Assembly (NCBI GenBank): GCA_963696495.1
Contig: CAVOKJ010000003.1
Location: forward strand, 372,001-436,000
Direction: 5' to 3'
Length of the DNA: 64,000 nt
From: Bog-756 sp963696495
GTDB taxonomy: Bacteria > Actinomycetota > Acidimicrobiia > Acidimicrobiales > RAAP-2
Positions 23,434 to 31,632 of this stretch are shown here, in pieces. Within the stretch, counting starts at the first letter, position 1, and every line of letters starts with the position of its first letter. The translations under genes and the position numbers were made by a program. The notes below the pieces were generated by a model, which was not told the origin of the DNA, did no database searches, and worked only from the letters and a program-made list of their open reading frames with translations.

Positions 23434-25457
23434 CAGGACGCCTGCTCCACCATCACCGGAGCGGCGTCGACCGGCTGCACCGCGTCCGATCCCGCCTCCA
23501 TCTGGTCGAGGAATTGCGGGTCTCCGAGGCGGTCCGGCGCCACACGCACCAGCAGTCGGCGGGCGCGGCGGGCCTGCTCGGCGAGCACGCCGTCGGGGTA
23601 CCGGGCCACCGAGATCGCACCGAGCCCGAAGAACACCGGCACCAGGTTGGCCGTCCAACTCGGTGCATAGGCCTGCAGGAGCGCGGGCAGCATCACGAGA
23701 GCGAGTCCGGCGACCAGCGCCGCCGCGTTCGACCGGATGCCGATGGTCACCAGCACCGCCAGCCAGATGATGCCGGCGAAGGTGGCGAACTCACTGGGCT
23801 GGAACGTGGTCTGCGCCAGGGCCAGCAGCCCTCCCCCGATCCCGGCGATGAGTGCGGCGATGCCCCCGGCGAGGACCTTCATCTGCACCACGCTGATGCC
23901 CGACGTCCTCGCACCCGCCTCGCTCCAGCGGGCCGCGTTCAACGCCAGGCCCGTCGTCGACCTCCGGAGGTTGACGATGAACAGCGCCACGATGACGAAG
24001 GCCACCAGGCACAGGTAGGAGAAGGAGATGTCGGACGTGGCGAAGCCGGGTCGGTTCAGGTTCAGTCCGAGGCCCTGGTTCACGAAGCTCGGCAGGGTGA
24101 ACACGAGGTTCTCGACGAGCAGCCCGAAGGTGAGGGTCACCAGGGCGACGTACAGGTTGCCGAGCCGGATGCTCAAGAAGCCGACCAGGGCGCCGATGGC
24201 TCCGGCGATGAGGCCGCCGACGACCACTCCGGCCAGGACCGGCCATCCGTAGTGGTTGGCCAACTGGGCGGTGGTCAGTGCCCCGATCCCGGCGAAGGTG
24301 ATCTGGCACAGCCAGAGCATGCCGCCCTCGCCGGTGACGAGCGTCCACGAGAGGAAGATCACGCCGTAGGCGAAGGCCTGGGCCACCAGGCCCACCCAGT
24401 AGCCGCCGAGGAGCAGGGGCAGGGCGGCGGCCAGCACGATGAGCGCCACGGGACCGGCGTATCGGCCGAGGAGGTTGAGCGAGGCGGTCTCGACGACATT
24501 GCTCGTCGACCCGGCGAGCCTGCTCTCGCCCTGTGGCGTGATGGCGCGGTCGAGCGCGCCGCCCCACCCGTCGACCTCCCCGACCCTCCCTCGACGGATC
24601 AGGTTGTAGATGAGCACCAGGGCGATGACGATGAAGGGGATGGCATCGATGATCTCGCTGGTCCATGCGCTGGCCGGCGGGAGGTACCGCTGGATGAGCG
24701 AGGTGGCGATGCCCATCAGGAGGGCCACCCCCACGGCAATGGGGAGACTGCGGAGCTTGGCGGCGATCACCGCGGCGAACGTGGCGGCGATCAGGAGGGT
24801 GAAGTTGGCGGCGTCGAGTCCGATGATGGGCGCCGCCAGCACGCCGGCCAGGCCGGCGAAGAACGTGCTGACCGCCCAGACCCCGATCGACACGGCGGTC
24901 GGGCTCGTTCCCGACAGGTCCGTCATCGCCGGCGAGTCGACCATGGCCCGCACCTTGAGGCCCACTTCGGTGAACCGGAGGATCACCGCCCCGACGGCCA
25001 CGGTGAGGATGACACAGATGTAGACGATGATCTGGTCGAGGGTGACGGGCACACCGAGGAATTGGTAGACGTGGACAGGCTGGGGGGCCAGACCTGGCGC
25101 CTGCTGGATGGCCTGGCTGCCGAAGATCAGCGTGGCCAGCGAGGGGATGGCCACCGCCAGGCCGATCGTCGCCACCACCTTGATCAGAGGTGACGACAGC
25201 CGCAGGTGCCGGAAGAGGACCGCGTAGAGCACCACCCCGAGTGCGGGGGAGGCGATCCCGATGGCCACGACGGCAGCCGGCACGATGGCCCAGGACTCCT
25301 GGGTGTGGAGGTAGTAGTAGAAGCGGGCGATGAAGAAGGCCAGTGCCCCGAAGGCGAAGTTGAGGATCCCGGACGACGTGTAGGTGATCACCAGGCCGGC
25401 GGACGCGATGGCGTAGATGCCCCCGAGTACGAGCCCGGCGATCACGAACTGCAGCAC
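23433..25457 (-). CDS. Fused LivH-LivM branched-chain amino acid type ABC permease
   Basis: This is a 674-residue membrane protein in which the two permeases of this importer family are joined. Residues 1 to about 290 are LivH-like: GLVLGGIYAIASAGLVITYT, then SGILNFAFGALAFF, are its hallmark segments. A hydrophilic linker (about 290-335) follows. Residues about 340-640 are LivM-like, with SWTLVTGEGGMLWLCQITFA, GALTTAQL and GLALNAARWSEAGARTSGIS (coupling helix). About 17-19 transmembrane segments are expected. The GTG start has AAGGAG 7 nt upstream. It is the first gene of the importer operon. Most members are encoded as two genes, so the fusion is notable but not unique. Confidence 0.9.
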   Translation of the reverse strand: MLQFVIAGLVLGGIYAIASAGLVITYTSSGILNFAFGALAFFIARFYYYLHTQESWAIVPAAVVAIGIASPALGVVLYAVLFRHLRLSSPLIKVVATIGLAVAIPSLATLIFGSQAIQQAPGLAPQPVHVYQFLGVPVTLDQIIVYICVILTVAVGAVILRFTEVGLKVRAMVDSPAMTDLSGTSPTAVSIGVWAVSTFFAGLAGVLAAPIIGLDAANFTLLIAATFAAVIAAKLRSLPIAVGVALLMGIATSLIQRYLPPASAWTSEIIDAIPFIVIALVLIYNLIRRGRVGEVDGWGGALDRAITPQGESRLAGSTSNVVETASLNLLGRYAGPVALIVLAAALPLLLGGYWVGLVAQAFAYGVIFLSWTLVTGEGGMLWLCQITFAGIGALTTAQLANHYGWPVLAGVVVGGLIAGAIGALVGFLSIRLGNLYVALVTLTFGLLVENLVFTLPSFVNQGLGLNLNRPGFATSDISFSYLCLVAFVIVALFIVNLRRSTTGLALNAARWSEAGARTSGISVVQMKVLAGGIAALIAGIGGGLLALAQTTFQPSEFATFAGIIWLAVLVTIGIRSNAAALVAGLALVMLPALLQAYAPSWTANLVPVFFGLGAISVARYPDGVLAEQARRARRLLVRVAPDRLGDPQFLDQMEAGSDAVQPVDAAPVMVEQAS

Positions 25458-25959
25458 TTCGGTCTCCTTTCCTGGCCCCCTGGAGCCCTACCTGGTGGAG
25501 CGGGCCCGGTCCGTCCCCCGAGCACCCCCCGGACCCTCCGCCGCGCCGACCGCCCATGGGCAGGCCGTCGGACCGGTGGCGGGTCGACTACCTGATGACC
25601 GGCGAATTCCTGGCCGCCGACCGTTCGACCGGCGGCTCGCCGGATGCGCTGCAGACGTCGCCGGGGCGGTCGTTCTGGGCAGAGGCGGGGGACACTCGGA
25701 TCCCACTGCCGCTCGACCAAGGAACCTTCCTCATGCCCTCCCCTTTCTGTGGCGGGAACATCCCCTCTGCTCCCGCGCAACACGGTATATCAAAAGAGGA
25801 GATGCCGCTTGCCCATTCCGAAACGATCTTCTGCCCCCACCGAACACCGTATATCACGAGCAAATACCGGGTTCGCCGCCGGCGGCGGGCCGACCGCAGC
25901 GGATCCCGCGCCGCCGGCTGCCGGACCGACACCGGCGACCCGAATCGTGGGAACCGGTC
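25458..25959. other. 502-bp intergenic region upstream of the ABC importer operon
   Basis: No coding frame is convincing. The part nearest the permease (25458-25740) is GC-rich. The distal part is AT-richer and has two direct repeats of a 14-bp element (25779-25792 and 25843-25856). This is probably the promoter and regulatory region of the importer. Confidence 0.65.
25779..25856. promoter_or_regulatory. Pair of direct repeats AACAC(G/C)GTATATCA
   Basis: AACACGGTATATCA (25779-25792) and AACACCGTATATCA (25843-25856) differ by one base and are 64 bp apart, about six helical turns. On the - strand each contains TATAC, so they may be promoters, operators, or both, for the importer operon starting at 25457. 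Confidence 0.55.
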
Positions 25960-26727
25960 TCAGCCCTTCGGTTTCACCAGCCGTCCCAGGTTGGCCCGCG
26001 TCCGATCCTCCCCCCAGTGGTCACGGACCTGTTCGTCGAGCGCCGGGCCCCCTTCGGCTCCGATGGCCGAGAGGACGAACCGGCGCGACGACGTCTTGGC
26101 CAGCGCATAGGCACGGGGATCCAACGAGGCCAACCGTTCGGCCTCCGCCATGGCCGCCGCCTGCAGCTCCGATCGCGGGACGGCCCGGTGGGCCAGGCCC
26201 TCCCGACAGGCCGTTGCGGCATCGAGCAGCTCGGCGTCGAGCATCACCCGCTCGGCGCCCGAACCGCAGACATGCCTCAGCAGCTCGACGGCGAACACGG
26301 GGAACGACACCCCGACCTGGAGTTCGGTGACACCGATCCGGGCGTCCTCGGCGATCAGCCGCTTGTCGAAGACGCAGGCCAGGAGACAGCCTCCGGCGAT
26401 GGCCGGGCCGTTGACGGCGACAACGGTCGGCAGGGGGCACCGAAAAACCCCGAGCAGCGCGTCGCTCAGGGCGCCCAGCAGGACCCCGGCGTAGTCCGGG
26501 TCGTGGGCCAGCACCTCGTTCACGTTGAGACCGGCGGAGAAGAGGGGGCCCTCGCCGGTCAGCACCAGCGCGCCGACCTCCGGGTCCTGTTCGCAGTACT
26601 CGACGAACGAGGTGATCTCGCGCAGGACCTCGACGTCCAATGCGTTGACCTTGTCGCTCGCCAGTGCCAGGACGGAGGTGCGGCCGACCCGAGCCATCGT
26701 GGTTCGCTTGAACGGCGGGTGGTCCAT
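25960..26727 (-). CDS. Enoyl-CoA hydratase/isomerase family protein
   Basis: This is a 255-residue crotonase-fold protein. VGALVLTGEGPLFSAGLNVN carries the first oxyanion-hole segment, and VAVNGPAIAGGCLLACVFDK, then RLIAEDARIGVTELQVGV, carries the second plus a candidate catalytic glutamate (in TELQVG). The usual second glutamate region reads SFPVFAVELLRH, so the exact reaction (hydration, isomerisation or hydrolysis) is unsure. The ATG at 26727 was chosen with GAGGAC as ribosome site; upstream in-frame sequence to 27138 is unlike the family. It follows an aldehyde dehydrogenase gene on the same strand after 139 bp. Confidence 0.87.
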   Translation of the reverse strand: MDHPPFKRTTMARVGRTSVLALASDKVNALDVEVLREITSFVEYCEQDPEVGALVLTGEGPLFSAGLNVNEVLAHDPDYAGVLLGALSDALLGVFRCPLPTVVAVNGPAIAGGCLLACVFDKRLIAEDARIGVTELQVGVSFPVFAVELLRHVCGSGAERVMLDAELLDAATACREGLAHRAVPRSELQAAAMAEAERLASLDPRAYALAKTSSRRFVLSAIGAEGGPALDEQVRDHWGEDRTRANLGRLVKPKG

Positions 26728-26866
26728 CAGTCCTCGATCCTTGCTGGTCCCATGGGGTTGCCTCCCCTCGGGCGGCGGGGTCACCCACGAATCCCGAAGG
26801 TGGACGATCCTACGCACCTGCGCCGCCGCCATCGACCCCGCACCGCGGGGACCGCCACCGGACGGT

Positions 26867-28351
26867 TCAGCGGTACTCGGCCGGGACGCCTTCCAGGATG
26901 ACGGTCTTCGTCTCCAGGAAGGGGAGGAGGCCCTCGGTTCCCCCCTCCCGGCCGATGCCGGACTGCTTGAACCCTCCGAATGCGATGCCGAAATCGGTGC
27001 GGAAGGCGTTGTGGCCGACCGTCCCCGACCGGAGCCGTCGGGCCACGCTCCGCGCCCGATCGACATCGGGGGTGAACACCGAGGCGTTGAGGCCGTAGAT
27101 GCTGTCGTTGGCGATGGACACGATGTGGTCCTCGTCATCGGCGGCGATCACCGACAGCACCGGCCCGAAGATCTCCTCTTGGGCGATCGTCGAGGAATTG
27201 TCGACATTGCCGAATACCGTCGGCTCCACGTAGTAGCCGCGGTCGAGGTGTCCGGGTCTCCCACCCCCCGCCGCCAGGACCGCTCCTTCCTCCAGGCCCT
27301 TGGCGATGTAGCCCTCGACCCGGTCGCGCTGACGGGCGGAGACCAGAGGGCCCATCTGGGTCGCCGGATCGAACGGGTCGCCCACCTGTATCCGGGAGCA
27401 CGCCCCGGCCAGCGCCTCCACCAGATCGTCGTGACGCCGACGGGCCACGACGATCCGGGTCAGCGACGAGCAGACCTGGCCGGACAGTGAGCACTCGGCC
27501 CTGGCCAGCGTGGCCGCCGCCTCGTCCAGGTCCATGTCGTCGAGTATCAGGGCGGCCGACTTCCCTCCCAGCTCGAGCGTGCAGCGGGCGATCCGCTCGC
27601 CACAGATCGAGGCGATCCGTCGGCCGGCCGCCGTCGAGCCGGTGAACGTGATCTTGTCCACCCGGGCGTCGCGGACCAGCAGCTCGGAGACCTCGCGGTC
27701 GGCGGTGACGACGTTGAGCACCCCGGCCGGCAGGCCGATCGCCTCGGCGATCTCGGCCACGACGTAGGCGTCGCCCGGCGCCTCCGGCGAGCACTTGAGC
27801 ACGACGGTGCACCCGGCCAGCAGCGCCGGAGCCAGCTTGTAGGTGATCAACCCGATCGGCGCGTTCCACGGGATGATGGCTCCCACCACGCCGACCGGTT
27901 CCCGGACCAGGAGACCGAACTCCCCCATGCTGGGCCGGGCCAACTCCTCGAACGGAAAGGTCTCCGCCAGTCCTGCGTAGTAGTCGAAGCTTGCGGCAAT
28001 GCCGACCGCACCCCTGCGGGCCATCGAGTACAGCGCGCCCGACTCGCGGGGCCAGATCTGCCCGATGTCCTCGGCACGCTCCCGCAGGCCGGCGGCGATG
28101 CCCTCGAGGTACCCGGCCCGTTCGGTGTGGCTCATGGTGGGCCAGGGGCCCTCGTCGAAGGCCAGTCGGGCCGCCGAGACGGCGCGGTCGATGTCGGACG
28201 GCTGTGCCTCGGGCACCCGGAAGTAGACCTGCTCGGTCCCCGAGTCGATCACCTCGAACGTCGCGTCGGACGACGGCGCCACCCACGCGCCGTCGATGAA
28301 GAAGCGGTCGGCATGTCGCAGCGGCACCGTGGTCTCGCCGGTCAAGGTCAC
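26867..28351 (-). CDS. Aldehyde dehydrogenase family protein
   Basis: This is a 494-residue NAD(P)+-dependent aldehyde dehydrogenase. The glutamate motif LELGGKSAALILDD and cysteine motif SLSGQVCSSLTRIVVARRRH are intact. NAD-binding is marked by IIPWNAPIGLITYKLAPALL and TFTGSTAAGRRI. The C-terminus FGGFKQSGIGREGG is typical. It would oxidise an aldehyde to a carboxylic acid, feeding the CoA-activating steps. The GTG at 28351 has GAGGAGGG upstream. It may act after the alcohol dehydrogenase at 35867 or the P450s. Confidence 0.93.
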   Translation of the reverse strand: MTLTGETTVPLRHADRFFIDGAWVAPSSDATFEVIDSGTEQVYFRVPEAQPSDIDRAVSAARLAFDEGPWPTMSHTERAGYLEGIAAGLRERAEDIGQIWPRESGALYSMARRGAVGIAASFDYYAGLAETFPFEELARPSMGEFGLLVREPVGVVGAIIPWNAPIGLITYKLAPALLAGCTVVLKCSPEAPGDAYVVAEIAEAIGLPAGVLNVVTADREVSELLVRDARVDKITFTGSTAAGRRIASICGERIARCTLELGGKSAALILDDMDLDEAAATLARAECSLSGQVCSSLTRIVVARRRHDDLVEALAGACSRIQVGDPFDPATQMGPLVSARQRDRVEGYIAKGLEEGAVLAAGGGRPGHLDRGYYVEPTVFGNVDNSSTIAQEEIFGPVLSVIAADDEDHIVSIANDSIYGLNASVFTPDVDRARSVARRLRSGTVGHNAFRTDFGIAFGGFKQSGIGREGGTEGLLPFLETKTVILEGVPAEYR

Positions 28352-28511
28352 GTCGGTACCCTCCTCGTCTCGTCCCGCATTGCCCGTCCGTGGTCCCGCA
28401 CTGCCCCGGTGGGCGGCCGGCCGGTGGCCTCGACCAGCGTAGCCACACGCCCCGGGTCCGGTCCGGTCCGGCGACGGGCCGGCGACGAGCGGCCTGGCCG
28501 CGCTCGTTGCG

Positions 28512-28955
28512 TCAGGGCTTCGGCGGTAGGCCGTCCCGGTAGGAGACCGGGAGGAGCTCGATGAGCTGGCCGTCGGGGTCGCGGATGAACAGGGCCACCC
28601 CGAGGTCGCTGTCGGCGATGATCTCCCCGCCGAACTCGACGGCCCGGTCGGCGGCGGCACGGACGTCGTCGACGGAGATCGAGAGGTGGGTGAGCCCCGG
28701 CTCGTTCATCGTGCGGACCCGAAACGGGGCCGTGGCGCCGGGCGCGGCATAGTGCATGAGCTCGAGGACGAAGCCGTCGAGCGTCAGATAGGACGCGGTG
28801 GTGTCGAGCGGTGGCGTGAGACCGCTGAGCTTCGCCGTCGGCCCGTCGGGCGGGGAGATCTCGTACCAGAAGGCGAAGCCGAATACCTCCTGGTAGAAGC
28901 GCTTCGACCGATCGAGATCGGTGACGACCAGTCCCGTGTGGTTGTAGGTGCCCAT
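28512..28955 (-). CDS. VOC (glyoxalase/extradiol dioxygenase-like) family protein
   Basis: This is a 147-residue protein with two beta-alpha-beta-beta-beta modules. The first opens with NHTGLVVTDLDRSKRFYQEV, then FGFAFWYE. The second opens with GLTHLSISVDDVRAAADRAV and ends FIRDPDGQLIELLP. His6, a histidine near the start of the second module and the glutamate in LIELLP fit the metal site of the superfamily. Functions range from lyase and epimerase to extradiol ring cleavage; length and motifs alone do not decide. It is unlinked by overlap to its neighbours. Confidence 0.85.
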   Translation of the reverse strand: MGTYNHTGLVVTDLDRSKRFYQEVFGFAFWYEISPPDGPTAKLSGLTPPLDTTASYLTLDGFVLELMHYAAPGATAPFRVRTMNEPGLTHLSISVDDVRAAADRAVEFGGEIIADSDLGVALFIRDPDGQLIELLPVSYRDGLPPKP

Positions 28956-29059
28956 GTGGTGCCTCCGCTACCGCCCGTCCCGTGGTCCGGGCCGGCCGGC
29001 GCAAGTGTAACGAGGTACGGGCGCAACGGCCGAGGGTCCGGCAGCCGTCGACCGACCGC

Positions 29060-29278
29060 TCAGGAGCGAACGGCCCCCTCGATCCGTATTGCCGAGGTCG
29101 GGCAGTTGGCGGCGGCCTTGCGGACCTCTTCTTCTCGACCGGCGAGCTCGCCGCGGACGACAGCGATACCGTCGTCGTCGAGGTCGAAGACACCCGGTGC
29201 CCAGAACACGCAGTTCCCCGATCCCATGCACGCGTCCCGGTCCACGACGGCTCTCGACGGTAGCTCCCCCATCGTCAT
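29060..29278 (-). CDS. 3Fe-4S-type ferredoxin
   Basis: This is a 72-residue ferredoxin of the P450/oxygenase-partner type. The cluster motif is ACMGSGNCVFWAPGVFDLDD with Cys-x5-Cys, then AANCPTSAI with the third cysteine and proline. The middle position of the first motif is not cysteine, which favours a 3Fe-4S cluster. Such ferredoxins carry single electrons from a reductase to P450s; four P450 genes lie within 18 kb with no other ferredoxin beside them. It diverges from the luciferase-like gene at 29396. The start may be either ATG (29278 or 29272). Confidence 0.87.
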   Translation of the reverse strand: MTMGELPSRAVVDRDACMGSGNCVFWAPGVFDLDDDGIAVVRGELAGREEEVRKAAANCPTSAIRIEGAVRS

Positions 29279-29331
29279 GCCCCCGACGCGTCGGTCATCC
29301 GTGCAGGCTAACAGGGCGGTTCGGCGCAACG

Positions 29332-29344
29332 GCATACCGTATGC
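29332..29344. promoter_or_regulatory. Perfect 13-bp palindrome in divergent promoter region
   Basis: GCATAC-C-GTATGC lies 52 bp before the luciferase-like start and 54 bp before the ferredoxin start. It is a candidate operator for this divergent pair. Confidence 0.5.
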
Positions 29345-29395
29345 TGAGCCGGCCGGCGGGACGGTCGGGAACCCAGAGAGCGCGGAGGTGTACGC

Positions 29396-30265
29396 GTGAA
29401 GTTCGGTGTCGCCTTCGCCAACATCGGGGCATTCGTCGATCCGGCCCGCGCCATCCAACTCGCGCAGGTGGCCGAGCGGGCCGGATTCGAATCGATCTGG
29501 ACGGTCGACCATGTGGTGGTACCCGGCGGGTACCGGTCCGAGTACCCCTACGATCCATCCGGCCGACTCCCGTCCGGCGAGGCGACGGTCTTCCCCGATC
29601 CGCTGATCTGGTTGGCCTACGTGGCGGCCGGGACCTCTGCGCTGCGGCTGGGCACCGGCATCCTCGTCGTACCGCAGCGCAATCCTCTCGTGCTGGCCAA
29701 GGAGTTGGCGACCCTCGACCACCTCTCGGGCGGGCGCGTGATCCTCGGTGCCGGGGTCGGTTGGCTGGAGGAGGAGTTCGGGGCCCTCGGTGTCCCCTTC
29801 GCCGGTCGAGGACAGCGCATGGAGGAGTCGATCGCCGCCATGCGCGCCCTGTGGAGCCAGGAGCAGGCCACCTTCGAGGGCAGCACGGCGAGCTTCGCCG
29901 ACTGCTACCTACGGCCACAGCCGCCCGGCGGGACCATACCGGTGCACGTGGGCGGGCACAGCCGGGCCGCCGCCCGGCGGGCCGGGCGGATCGGTGACGG
30001 GTTCTTCCCCCTGGGCGTCAGCCCGGCCGAGCTGGCGCCGTTGCTCGACCTCGTCCGGTCGAGTGCCGAGGAGGCGGGAAGGGACCCGGCGGCGATCGAG
30101 GTGACCATGCCCGCCACTTCCACCGGCGGCGTGGACGCCCTGGCCGAGGTGGCCGTGCTGCAGGAGTCCGGGGCGACTCGGATCCTCGTGCCCGCCGCAC
30201 TGTTCGGCGATGACCCGCGTTCGTCGCTGGCCCGCTACGGCGAGGACGTGATCGGACGGGCCTGA
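29396..30265 (+). CDS. LLM class F420-dependent oxidoreductase
   Basis: This is a 289-residue luciferase-like TIM-barrel protein. KFGVAFANIGAFVDPARAIQ, ESIWTVDHVVVPG, then LRLGTGILVVPQRNPLVLAK, and LSGGRVILGAGVGWLEEEF are hallmarks of the F420-dependent branch. HVGGHSRAAARRAGRIGDGF is the phosphate/cofactor loop. The GTG has GGAGG 9 nt upstream. The physiological substrate is unknown. It is followed by the repeat region and the epoxide hydrolase. Confidence 0.88.
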   Translation: MKFGVAFANIGAFVDPARAIQLAQVAERAGFESIWTVDHVVVPGGYRSEYPYDPSGRLPSGEATVFPDPLIWLAYVAAGTSALRLGTGILVVPQRNPLVLAKELATLDHLSGGRVILGAGVGWLEEEFGALGVPFAGRGQRMEESIAAMRALWSQEQATFEGSTASFADCYLRPQPPGGTIPVHVGGHSRAAARRAGRIGDGFFPLGVSPAELAPLLDLVRSSAEEAGRDPAAIEVTMPATSTGGVDALAEVAVLQESGATRILVPAALFGDDPRSSLARYGEDVIGRA

Positions 30266-30384
30266 TGGCGTCCTTCCCCCGGGGGAGGACGATCCGAGCC
30301 CGCCGTCGTTCACTCGAGCGAAGGAGGTTCGGCAGCGTCGGAGGCGGTACGGATCGCAGTCCAGGTGGCGGCGCCCGGAGAGAC

Positions 30385-30485
30385 GGTGACGGTGAGGACA
30401 TGGTGACGGTGAGGACACGGTGAGGACACGATGACGGTGAGGACACGGTGAGGACACGGTGACGGTGAGGACACGGTGAGGACAT
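30385..30485. repeat. Compound minisatellite supplying the epoxide hydrolase start
   Basis: The tract is built from GGTGAC (6 bp) and GGTGAGGACAC (11 bp) modules. The order is 6-11-6-11-11-6-11-11-6-11-11, that is, three 28-bp superunits after a 17-bp half unit. Variants are GATGAC at 30430 and terminal GGTGAGGACAT at 30391 and 30475. Each adjacent 11-mer pair holds GAGG five bases before a GTG, an in-built ribosome site and start. Confidence 0.95.
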
Positions 30486-31615
30486 CGATCGAAGCGTTCC
30501 AGGTCCGGGTCGACGACCGGGTCCTCGGCGATCTCCGCCATCGACTGGAGCGGACCCGCTTCCCGGATCAGATCGAGGGCACCGGTTGGGAGTACGGCAT
30601 CCCGATCGACTACCTGCGCGAGCTGGTGGAGTACTGGCTGGACGCCTACGACTGGCGCGAGCAGGAAGCGCGGCTGAACGCCTTCGAGCACTACCGGACC
30701 CCCGTCGACGGCCAGGGCATCCATTTCATCCACGCACGGTCCCCCCACCCCGACGCCCTTCCACTGCTGCTCACCCACGGCTGGCCGGGGTCCGTGTGCG
30801 AGTTCCTCGATGTCATCCCCCGGCTGACCGATCCGGAGTCCTCCGGTGGTCGGCCCGGCGATGCCTTCCATGTGATCGCCCCTTCGCTGCCCGGCTACGG
30901 CTTCTCCGACCCACCCCGCTCGCCGGGCTGGGACGTCCAACGCATCGCCGAGGCGTTCGCCGAGCTCATGGGACGGCTCGACTACCCGCGCTACGTCGCC
31001 CAGGGCGGCGACTGGGGCTCCCAGGTGACCACACGACTCGGGGCGCTCGATCCCGCGCACTGCGCCGCCATCCACCTCAACATGGCCCTCGGCATCCGAC
31101 CCCAGGCTCCCGAGCCGCTGACCGAGGAGGAGCAGGCGGACCTGGCCGCCATGAAGCACTTCGCCGACGAGGAGTCCGGCTACGCCAACGAGCAGGGGAC
31201 CAAGCCGCAGACGCTCGGTGCGGCGCTGAACGACTCGCCGGCCGGCCTGCTCGCCTGGATCGTCGAGAAGTTCCGGGCCTGGAGCGACTGCGACGGGCAT
31301 CCGGAGAACTGCTTCACCCGCGACCAGCTCATCACCAACGTGATGGTGTACTGGGTCACCCGGACGAGTGCCTCCTCGGCCCGCCTGTACTGGGAGACCA
31401 AGCACAGCGGGTCCGGGCCACCCCCGTTCGTCGGCGTGCCCACCGGTGTGGCCCGCTACCCGAAGGAGGTGCTGCGGTGGCCTCGTTCCTGGGTCGAGCG
31501 CCAGTACAACGTCGTCCACTGGGCCGTCATGGACCGCGGTGGTCACTTCCCGGCCCTGGAGCAGCCCGAGCTGTTCGTCGACGACCTCCGTCGCTACTTC
31601 CGCACGGCGCGCTGA
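30476..31615 (+). CDS. Epoxide hydrolase family alpha/beta hydrolase
   Basis: This is a 379-residue hydrolase with the N-terminal epoxide-hydrolase cap (about 6-115) followed by the alpha/beta core. The oxyanion motif HGWPGS is at 101-106. The nucleophile is Asp179 in QGGDWGSQ. The catalytic histidine is in MDRGGHFPALEQPELF near the C-terminus. A conserved tyrosine region is VARYPKEVLR. It would open an epoxide to a diol, consistent with upstream P450 action. The GTG start at 30476 is inside the last unit of a minisatellite and the domain begins five residues later, so no alternative start fits. Confidence 0.92.
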   Translation: MRTSIEAFQVRVDDRVLGDLRHRLERTRFPDQIEGTGWEYGIPIDYLRELVEYWLDAYDWREQEARLNAFEHYRTPVDGQGIHFIHARSPHPDALPLLLTHGWPGSVCEFLDVIPRLTDPESSGGRPGDAFHVIAPSLPGYGFSDPPRSPGWDVQRIAEAFAELMGRLDYPRYVAQGGDWGSQVTTRLGALDPAHCAAIHLNMALGIRPQAPEPLTEEEQADLAAMKHFADEESGYANEQGTKPQTLGAALNDSPAGLLAWIVEKFRAWSDCDGHPENCFTRDQLITNVMVYWVTRTSASSARLYWETKHSGSGPPPFVGVPTGVARYPKEVLRWPRSWVERQYNVVHWAVMDRGGHFPALEQPELFVDDLRRYFRTAR

Positions 31616-31632
31616 GCTGCCGCCGGGCGCGT

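Noticed and set aside
30385..30485. Repeat tract considered as a CRISPR array
   Set aside because: The units are 6 and 11 bp without unique spacers, and no cas gene is present.
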